DNA of 5,148 bases from assembly GCA_023142975.1 (NCBI GenBank), contig JAGLIN010000100.1, forward strand, positions 1-5,148. Direction: 5' to 3'. Source of the DNA: Candidatus Parcubacteria bacterium. Lineage in GTDB: Bacteria > Patescibacteriota > Minisyncoccia > JAHIHE01 > JAGLIN01. Under the pieces are notes generated by a model. That model ran no database searches and was not told the origin of the DNA. It worked only from the letters and a program-made list of their open reading frames with translations. This document shows, piece after piece, positions 1-4,244 of the stretch. Numbering within the stretch: position 1 is the first letter of the stretch; every line of letters begins with the position of its first letter. The position numbers were made by a program, and so were the translations under genes.

Positions 1-1
1 T

Positions 2-40
2 AGAAAAAAATTCTGGGATGACATGGTAAAAAAGTTTTAA
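2..40 (+). CDS. C-terminal end of an upstream gene (partial, unidentified)
   Basis: One frame is open from the window edge and ends in TAA at 38-40. It reads RKKFWDDMVKKF, a plausible charged, amphipathic C-terminus. The stop lies 11 bases before the pheS start, as expected for neighbours in one operon. Twelve codons are too few to identify a family, and another frame also ends nearby (TAA at 27-29), so this is tentative. If real, pheS is probably transcribed from a promoter upstream of the window. Confidence 0.4.
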   Translation, partial: RKKFWDDMVKKF

Positions 41-51
41 GTTTTATAAAA

Positions 52-1077
52 ATGAAAAATCAAATCAATAAAATTAAAGAGTTGGCTTTAAAGGAAATAA
101 GCAAAGCGAGAAACTTGGCTGATTTGGAAAAGTTGAGAGTAAAATATTTAGGTCGCAAAAGCGAACTAACAAATGTTTTGCGTGGAGTAAAAGATTTATC
201 TAAAAATGAAAGGAAAGAAGTCGGGGAGATGGCGAATAAATTAAGGGGAGAAATTGAATCGGGAATTAAGAATCAGGAATTAAGAATTAAGGAGTTGGAG
301 TTTAGTGGTATTGAAGAGAAGGAAAAAATAGATGTAACTTATCCAGGTAGGAAAATTCAAAAAGGACATTTACATCCTTTAACTCAAGTTAGATATGAGA
401 TAGAGGAGATTTTTAAATCAATGGGATTTTTAACGGTTGAGGGACGGGAAGTTGAAGATGAATTCCATAATTTTGATGCGTTGAATATTCCAAAGAATCA
501 TCCCGCAAGAGATTTGTGGGATACATTTTGGCTGAAAGATGGAAATTTATTGCGGACACATACTTCGCCGATGCAAGTAAGATTTATGAAAGAAAATAAA
601 CCGCCGTTTAGAATTATTATTCCAGGCAGAGTTTTTCGCTATGAAGCGTCTGACGCGACACACGAGTCAAATTTCTATCATGTGGAAGGATTGATGGTTG
701 ACAAAAAAGAAAAAATAACAGTTGCCAATCTTAAATCAACAATAGCTTGTTTTATGAAGAATTTGTTTGGCGAAAAAACTAAATTAAGATTAAGGCCAAG
801 TTATTTTCCTTTTGTAGAACCAGGATTTGAAAGTGATGTCACTTGTCCATATTGTGGTGGCAAAGGTTGTAGAATTTGTAAGGGTACGGGATGGATTGAA
901 CTTGGAGGATCTGGGATGGTTAATCAAAAAGTTTTTACCTCGGTCGGATTTCCCGAAGATAAATACGAAGGATTTGCCTTCGGTTTTGGATTGGACAGAA
1001 TTGCGATGATTAAATATGGCGTTGATGATGTGAGATTATTTTATGGCGGGGATTTGAGATTTTTGGAACAGTTTTAA
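52..1077 (+). CDS. pheS: Phenylalanine--tRNA ligase alpha subunit
   Basis: This is the catalytic subunit of the cytoplasmic (alpha-beta)2 phenylalanyl-tRNA synthetase, which activates phenylalanine with ATP and charges tRNA-Phe. Residues 1-90 are the charged, helical N-terminal arm that contacts tRNA. The class II catalytic core follows: FDALN at 141-145, LLRTHTS at 166-172, motif 2 around PGRVFRYEASDATHES (191-206) with FYHVEGL after it, SYFPFVEPG at 250-258, and motif 3 GFAFGFGLDRIAM at 307-319, ending in DLRFLEQF. Four cysteines (C265, C268, C273, C276; CPYC and CRIC) form a zinc-knuckle-like insertion that some bacterial PheS carry. The 341 residues compare with 327 in E. coli. A period-7 DNA repeat encodes residues about 67-83 of the arm. 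The ATG has no Shine-Dalgarno sequence, but the start fits the family. pheT is not next to it: an antisense gene intervenes. Confidence 0.98.
   Translation: MKNQINKIKELALKEISKARNLADLEKLRVKYLGRKSELTNVLRGVKDLSKNERKEVGEMANKLRGEIESGIKNQELRIKELEFSGIEEKEKIDVTYPGRKIQKGHLHPLTQVRYEIEEIFKSMGFLTVEGREVEDEFHNFDALNIPKNHPARDLWDTFWLKDGNLLRTHTSPMQVRFMKENKPPFRIIIPGRVFRYEASDATHESNFYHVEGLMVDKKEKITVANLKSTIACFMKNLFGEKTKLRLRPSYFPFVEPGFESDVTCPYCGGKGCRICKGTGWIELGGSGMVNQKVFTSVGFPEDKYEGFAFGFGLDRIAMIKYGVDDVRLFYGGDLRFLEQF
250..298 (+). repeat. Imperfect period-7 tandem array inside pheS
   Basis: Seven consecutive 7-mers are visible from 250: GAAATTG, AATCGGG, AATTAAG, AATCAGG, AATTAAG, AATTAAG, GAGTTGG. Units 3-6 (264-291) are the clearest, with three identical AATTAAG copies. 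Three units make 21 bases, so the DNA repeat yields a 7-residue protein periodicity (IKNQELR then IKELE) in the helical arm of PheS. It is degenerate at both ends, so the boundaries are approximate. Confidence 0.7.
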
Positions 1078-1117
1078 ATCATGTAAACATTTTAACATAT
1101 AAACATTTGAACATGAT
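1078..1117. repeat. Period-8 tandem array bounded by 7-bp inverted repeats, 3' of pheS
   Basis: Directly after the pheS stop there are four 8-mers of form AT-N3-AAC: ATGTAAAC (1081-1088), ATTTTAAC, ATATAAAC and ATTTGAAC (1105-1112). Bases 1084-1098 and 1100-1114 match at 14 of 15 positions. The outer ends ATCATGT (1078-1084) and ACATGAT (1111-1117) are perfect inverted repeats, but inner pairing is broken and no T-tract follows, so this is not a convincing terminator. The rest of the spacer (1118-1154) shows nothing recognisable. Confidence 0.7.
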
Positions 1118-1154
1118 TTGGAGCGAGGGTTTCATCCCGAAAACGGAAATAATC

Positions 1155-1178
1155 AAAAAAAAGAAGGATAAATCCTTC
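1155..1178 (-). terminator. Intrinsic terminator of the antisense gene
   Basis: Read on the minus strand, GAAGGA (1178-1173), loop TTTA and TCCTTC (1168-1163) form a 6-bp stem with a 4-base loop, followed at once by eight Ts (1162-1155). The stem overlaps the TGA stop (1179-1177), leaving essentially no 3' untranslated region. In the + direction no T-tract follows the stem, so it should not stop pheS transcripts. Confidence 0.8.
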
Positions 1179-1548
1179 AAAATGATTTTTCAATTCTTAG
1201 ATAACCTTTTCTTTTTATAAAGATGATTTCATAAGAATCGCGATTATTAAATTCAATGAAACTTTCGAAATCTCTTGCCGTCAAAATAAAAGTTTCTTCG
1301 TTTTCTCCTATTCTCATTGTCAGAGATAAAGTCATGTTCCCAGCTTTTGCCATTGAAAGTTGATGCCCTATGACAAGACCCCTTACTACAAGAACTTCCT
1401 CCATGTCTTCATATTCATCTTTGATGGGTATTCTGTATATTCCGAAGGAGCACCTTTTAAATGACTTTTTTTCTTCAATTATTTCTTTAATTCGTCCCAA
1501 AGATTCACTTATTGGAAGATTCCAGTTTATACCTTTTTGTTTCTGCAT
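1177..1548 (-). CDS. Hypothetical protein, 123 aa, antisense between pheS and pheT
   Basis: I do not recognise this family. The protein appears soluble: no signal peptide or membrane segment, one cysteine (C33), and an acidic patch at 44-51 (DEYEDMEE). Residues 13-29 look helical; residues 52-122 look mostly beta-stranded, with alternating hydrophobic stretches such as EVLVVRGLVIG, MTLSLTMRI, ETFILTA and YEIIFIKRKGYLRI. The start is firm: GGAGGTG lies 5 bases before the ATG, with a TTGACA-N17-TAGACT promoter just upstream and a terminator at the stop. These signals make it a real, independently transcribed gene, not a shadow of an opposite-strand frame. Its strong Shine-Dalgarno contrasts with its neighbours. 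It splits the usual pheST pair, which suggests insertion. The function is unknown. Confidence 0.85.
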   Translation of the reverse strand: MQKQKGINWNLPISESLGRIKEIIEEKKSFKRCSFGIYRIPIKDEYEDMEEVLVVRGLVIGHQLSMAKAGNMTLSLTMRIGENEETFILTARDFESFIEFNNRDSYEIIFIKRKGYLRIEKSF

Positions 1549-1553
1549 ATCAG

Positions 1554-1560
1554 CACCTCC
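1554..1560 (-). promoter_or_regulatory. Strong Shine-Dalgarno of the 123-aa gene
   Basis: GGAGGTG on the minus strand is fully complementary to the anti-Shine-Dalgarno of 16S rRNA and sits 5 bases before the ATG at 1548. It fixes the start codon. It is the only strong ribosome binding site in the window. Confidence 0.9.
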
Positions 1561-1571
1561 ATATTATAAAT

Positions 1572-1600
1572 AGTCTAATGCAATTAACGTTGTTTGTCAA
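1572..1600 (-). promoter_or_regulatory. Sigma-70-type promoter of the 123-aa gene
   Basis: On the minus strand, a perfect -35 TTGACA (1600-1595) is followed by exactly 17 bases and a -10 TAGACT (1577-1572, 4 of 6 matches to TATAAT). Transcription should start near 1565, leaving a leader of about 16 bases that is mostly the Shine-Dalgarno. A perfect TATAAT at 1568-1563 is 26 bases from the -35, too far to pair with it. Confidence 0.7.
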
Positions 1601-1615
1601 TAGTAATAGTGACAA
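1594..1615. promoter_or_regulatory. Dyad TTGTCA-N10-TGACAA, possible operator
   Basis: Perfect 6-bp half-sites (1594-1599 and 1610-1615) are separated by 10 bases, a 16-base centre-to-centre distance. The dyad covers the -35 of the antisense promoter and lies between the -35 and -10 of the candidate pheT promoter. A bound dimeric regulator could therefore affect both. No regulator is identified. Confidence 0.3.
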
Positions 1616-1622
1616 TTAAACT
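1594..1622 (+). promoter_or_regulatory. Candidate pheT promoter, divergent and sharing its -35 region
   Basis: TTGTCA (1594-1599, 5 of 6 to consensus), a 17-base spacer and TAAACT (1617-1622, 4 of 6) face pheT. Transcription would begin about 1629, some 9 bases before the ATG, giving a nearly leaderless message. That fits the lack of a Shine-Dalgarno sequence. The -35 overlaps the oppositely oriented TTGACA of the antisense gene. In AT-rich DNA such matches arise by chance, so confidence is moderate. Confidence 0.45.
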
Positions 1623-1637
1623 AAATAAAAATTTAAT

Positions 1638-4133
1638 ATGAAAATATCATATAATTGGCTCAAGGAATTCATTAATATAAATATCTCTCCAGAAAAGTTG
1701 GCGGAGGTTTTGACGATGCATAGTTTTGAAGTGGAGAATATAATTTATCAAGGAGAAGGATTAAATAGTGTTGTTGTTGGCGAAGTTTTAGAAATTAAAA
1801 AACATCCGGACGCGGATAAATTAAACTTAGTTAAAGTTGATGTGGGAGATTCTAGAGGCTTAGCCTCCAGTGTGGAGGCTAAGCCTCTAAAATCTGCGAT
1901 TTTAAATATTGTCTGTGGCGCGCCGAATGTTGAGGCTGGACAGAAAGTCGCCGTAGCGTTAGTTGGCGCGGAATTGCCAGGTGAGTTTAAAATTGAAAAA
2001 AGAAAAGTGCGGGGAGTTGATTCTTACGGAATGATTTGCGCGGAGGATGAGTTGGGATTAGGAGATGATCATGAAGGTATAATGGTTTTAGATAAAAATT
2101 TAGAAGTTGGAACGCCGTTAAAAGAAGCGCTAAATCTTGATGACGTAATTTTTGAAATTGATATTTTGCCGAATCGCGCGCATGATTGCTTGAGTCATAT
2201 TGGCGTGGCGAGGGAAGTAGCGGCGATGTTAAAGAAGAGTATTAAGTATCAAGTAGCAAGTATTAAGCAAGATTTAAAAGAAAGCTCTTTAAGCATTAAG
2301 GTTGAAGAAAAAAATTTATGCAAGAGATATTCGGCGGTTGCTGTGAAAGATGTTGAAATTAAAGATTCTCCTGTGTGGTTGAAAAATAAATTAGAAAGTT
2401 GCGGAGTAAGACATATAAATAATGTAGTTGATATTACGAATTTTGTGATGCTTTCTTATGGTCAGCCGATGCATGCGTTTGACGCTGATAAATTAAACGG
2501 AAAGATAATTATTAGAAAAGCGAAAAAGGGCGAGAAGATTCTGGCGTTGGACGAGGAAACTTATAAGTTAAATGAAAATGATTTAGTTATTGCGGATGAA
2601 AAAAATCCGATCGCGATTGCGGGAGTGATGGGCGGGATGGAAACGGCGGTTGATGAGGGGACGAAGAACATAATTTTTGAAGCGGCTAATTTTGATTGTA
2701 CTAATATTAGAAAAACAGCAAAGAGGTTGAAATTATCTTCAGAATCTTCATATAGATTTGAAAGAGAAATTGATCCAGAAATGACAATGCCAGCGATAAC
2801 AAAAGCGATTGAGATGGCAGGGGATTTGGCGGGAGGAAAAGCAGAAGAAAACATAATAGACATTTATCCAAATCCAGCCAAGCAAAAAGAGTTGGAATTT
2901 GAGTTTGAGAGAATTAAAAATTTATTGGGGGTTGAGGTTGCTGAAAAAGAAGTAATGAGAATTTTGGAATCACTGGATTTTGAAGTGGCAATAAATAATA
3001 AAATCCTAAAAATAAAAGTTCCAACTTGCAGGATAGACATTGAAAAAACAAATGATATTATTGAAGAAATCGGTAGGATTTACGGATATGAAAATATTCC
3101 AGAAGTCGCACCAACGGTTGAAATGAAATCGGTTGCGTCTGATAAAATTTTGTCATTAGAAAAAGATCTGAGAGTAATTTCTGAAGGTCTTGGTTTCTGT
3201 GAAATTTATAATTATTCTTTTGTGAGTGAGAAAGACATTAATAATCTTGGTTTGAAAATAGAAGATCATCTTGAACTTCAAAATCCTTTAAGCGAGGAAC
3301 ATAAGTTTATGAGAATGAGCGTCTTGCCTTATCTTCTGAAAAATGTGGAGAAGAATTTGAAATACAGAGATGATTTTGCGTTGTTTGAGTTGGGGAGGGT
3401 TTATTTGAAAAGATGTTGGCTCCATAGTCCCCACCGCAGTGGGGCTGTGGAGCCTGGATGCGAACCGCTTGCACACGGGCTTCACAGCTCTGTGGAGACT
3501 ATGGAGCCAACGTTGCTACCAGATGAGAAAAGAATTTTTGCGGGAATTGTGGCTGACAAAAATATTAAAGATACTTTGTTTTATGAATTAAAAGGACGGG
3601 TAGAAATTTTACTGAGTAAATTAGGGGTTGGCGAATTAAGTTTTCAAGAAATTAAATCTGCTGAATCTTTTTGGCACAAAGGCAGGTCTTCTGAAATAGT
3701 TTATAAAAACAAAACAATCGGCAAAATCGGCGAAATTCATCCGAATGTTTCTAATGCTTTTGGCATAGAAACGAGAGTTTCATATTTTGAAATTTATGAA
3801 GAGGAATTATTAGAATTTTACAGCAAAGAAAAGAATTTTCAGAAAATAAATAAATTCCCAGCGATTGAGCTTGATTTGTCTGTTGTGTTTGATGAAGGTG
3901 TAGAATGGGATGATGTTAAGAAAGTTGTTTTCAATGCTGGCGGTGAACTCATAAAAAGTGTTGAGCCGTTTGATATTTATCGGGGGAAAGAAATTGGCTA
4001 TGGCAAAAAGAGTATTGCTTTTAGAATTTTTTATCAGGCTGAGGATCGGACATTAAAGGATGAGGAGGTCGGGGTTGTGCAGGAGAAGGTTGTTGGGGGG
4101 TTGGGGAAGATGGGGGGAGAAGTTAGGAAATAA
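1638..4133 (+). CDS. pheT: Phenylalanine--tRNA ligase beta subunit
   Basis: The beta subunit partners PheS, binds tRNA-Phe and edits Tyr-tRNA-Phe. The start MKISYNWLKEF is typical of bacterial PheT. In order: the EMAP-like tRNA-binding domain (about 43-150; VVVGEVLEIKKHPDADKLN and IVCGAPNV), the B3/B4 editing domain (about 220-405; NNVVDITNFV, GQPMHAFD 275-282, AGVMGG 328-333, SYRFER 371-376), the B5 domain (about 415-485; VPTCRIDIEKTNDIIEEIGRIYGY at 461-484), the catalytic-like core (about 500-725) and the C-terminal FDX-ACB domain (about 739-831; KFPAIELDLS to YQAEDRTL). At 831 residues it exceeds E. coli (795). Residues 73-86 and about 593-625 come from palindromic insertions; without them it is near 784. 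A period-7 repeat encodes residues 201-212. There is no Shine-Dalgarno before the ATG. The 3' end is unusually G-rich. Confidence 0.98.
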   Translation: MKISYNWLKEFININISPEKLAEVLTMHSFEVENIIYQGEGLNSVVVGEVLEIKKHPDADKLNLVKVDVGDSRGLASSVEAKPLKSAILNIVCGAPNVEAGQKVAVALVGAELPGEFKIEKRKVRGVDSYGMICAEDELGLGDDHEGIMVLDKNLEVGTPLKEALNLDDVIFEIDILPNRAHDCLSHIGVAREVAAMLKKSIKYQVASIKQDLKESSLSIKVEEKNLCKRYSAVAVKDVEIKDSPVWLKNKLESCGVRHINNVVDITNFVMLSYGQPMHAFDADKLNGKIIIRKAKKGEKILALDEETYKLNENDLVIADEKNPIAIAGVMGGMETAVDEGTKNIIFEAANFDCTNIRKTAKRLKLSSESSYRFEREIDPEMTMPAITKAIEMAGDLAGGKAEENIIDIYPNPAKQKELEFEFERIKNLLGVEVAEKEVMRILESLDFEVAINNKILKIKVPTCRIDIEKTNDIIEEIGRIYGYENIPEVAPTVEMKSVASDKILSLEKDLRVISEGLGFCEIYNYSFVSEKDINNLGLKIEDHLELQNPLSEEHKFMRMSVLPYLLKNVEKNLKYRDDFALFELGRVYLKRCWLHSPHRSGAVEPGCEPLAHGLHSSVETMEPTLLPDEKRIFAGIVADKNIKDTLFYELKGRVEILLSKLGVGELSFQEIKSAESFWHKGRSSEIVYKNKTIGKIGEIHPNVSNAFGIETRVSYFEIYEEELLEFYSKEKNFQKINKFPAIELDLSVVFDEGVEWDDVKKVVFNAGGELIKSVEPFDIYRGKEIGYGKKSIAFRIFYQAEDRTLKDEEVGVVQEKVVGGLGKMGGEVRK
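1853..1889. repeat. 37-bp perfect palindromic element inserted in frame in pheT
   Basis: TAGAGGCTTAGCCTCCA (1853-1869), the loop GTG, and its exact complement (1873-1889) make a 17-bp stem with a 3-base loop. Each arm contains a smaller near-palindrome, GAGGCTTAGCCTC (1855-1867) or GAGGCTAAGCCTC (1875-1887), so two small hairpins are also possible. The segment 1854-1895 is 42 bases, encodes R73-S86, and is flanked by TCT on both sides. Removing it restores a family-like join between VDVGDS and AILNIVCGAPN. By hand count it is about 54% GC, above its surroundings. Confidence 0.9.
2238..2272 (+). repeat. Period-7 tandem array inside pheT
   Basis: Five consecutive 7-mers run AGTATTA (2238-2244), AGTATCA, AGTAGCA, AGTATTA and AGCAAGA (2266-2272). 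They encode SIKYQVASIKQD (201-212), the linker between the N-terminal part, ending REVAAMLKK, and the editing domain. This linker varies in the family. The last unit is degenerate. Confidence 0.75.
3413..3513. repeat. About 100-bp GC-rich structured palindromic element inserted in frame in pheT
   Basis: The outer arms GTTGGCTCCATAGTC (3415-3429) and GACTATGGAGCCAAC (3497-3511) are exact 15-bp inverted repeats, extendable by a T·G and an A-T pair. Inside are two alternative hairpins. In the first, 3418-3434 pairs with 3439-3454 (GGCTCCA with TGGAGCC, AG with CT, CCCCAC with GTGGGG, one bulged T, loop CGCA). In the second, CTTCACAG (3480-3487) pairs with CTGTGGAG (3490-3497). The 97 bases 3415-3511 hold about 60 G or C by hand count, against an AT-rich gene. 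They encode roughly residues 593-625 of PheT, between GRVYLKR and LLPDEKRIFAG, where the family has only a short variable loop. Confidence 0.9.
4071..4117 (+). other. G-rich tract at the 3' end of pheT, possible G-quadruplex
   Basis: Four runs of at least four Gs lie on the coding strand: 4071-4074, 4095-4100, 4103-4106 and 4112-4117. The intervening loops are 20, 2 and 5 bases. The tract encodes the last helix of the FDX-ACB domain (GVVQEKVVGGLGKMGG), using GGG glycine codons rarely seen elsewhere in the gene. The long first loop makes a stable four-stranded fold uncertain. Confidence 0.35.
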
Positions 4134-4137
4134 TACC

Positions 4138-4179
4138 AAATATCAAAGTTCAAATATCAAATGATAAATATCAAAATAG
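4138..4179 (+). repeat. Period-7 tandem array in the pheT-dehydrogenase spacer
   Basis: Six 7-mers begin just after the pheT stop: AAATATC (4138-4144), AAAGTTC, AAATATC, AAATGAT, AAATATC and AAAATAG (4173-4179). Every second unit is an exact AAATATC. The array touches the REP-like hairpin that follows it. Confidence 0.8.
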
Positions 4180-4181
4180 TT

Positions 4182-4210
4182 TTGTCATTCCTGCGGAGGC
4201 AGGAATCCAG
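4182..4210. repeat. REP-like intergenic hairpin
   Basis: ATTCCTGC (4187-4194), loop GGAG and GCAGGAAT (4199-4206) form a perfect 8-bp stem within the frame GTCATTCC...GGAATCCAG. This resembles the dispersed GTCATTCC-hairpin-GGAATCCAG intergenic repeats known from many bacterial genomes. No T-tract follows, so it is not an ordinary intrinsic terminator, though it could protect the 3' end of pheT mRNA. Between it and the next gene (4211-4244) I see no clear promoter or Shine-Dalgarno. Confidence 0.8.
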
Positions 4211-4244
4211 TAAGTTTCAATAAACGATATTTTTCACAAACATC

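Noticed and set aside
827..1009. 60-codon + strand frame inside pheS
   Set aside because: It overlaps the conserved catalytic core of PheS in another frame and has no ribosome site or family features.
1081..1112. CRISPR array
   Set aside because: The units are 8 bases and contiguous, with no spacers; the other arrays in the window are likewise short and contiguous.
1563..1568. Perfect TATAAT on the minus strand as -10 of the small gene
   Set aside because: It is 26 bases from the TTGACA, too far for a standard promoter, and would start the RNA inside the Shine-Dalgarno.
1370..1573. 67-codon + strand frame opposite the 123-aa gene
   Set aside because: It is antisense to a gene with a full set of expression signals and has no start signal of its own.
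2561..2863. 100-codon minus strand frame inside pheT
   Set aside because: It lies opposite the conserved editing domain; its hydrophobic look is a by-product of reading the reverse strand.
3455..3480. tRNA T-arm-like GGTTCGCATCC on the minus strand within the large element
   Set aside because: No matching stem pairs, anticodon arm or acceptor stem is present, so there is no tRNA gene.
3288..3485. 65-codon minus strand frame across the large palindrome
   Set aside because: It is open partly because the palindromic element reads similarly on both strands; no start signals, and pheT is clearly the coding strand.
3411..3525. AGATG direct repeats (3411-3415 and 3521-3525) as a target-site duplication of the large element
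   Set aside because: The 110-base offset is not a multiple of three, so insertion with this duplication would shift the frame; a 5-base match is likely chance.
4187..4206. Hairpin after pheT as an intrinsic terminator
   Set aside because: The stem is strong but no T-tract follows on either strand; the flanks fit a dispersed REP-like repeat.
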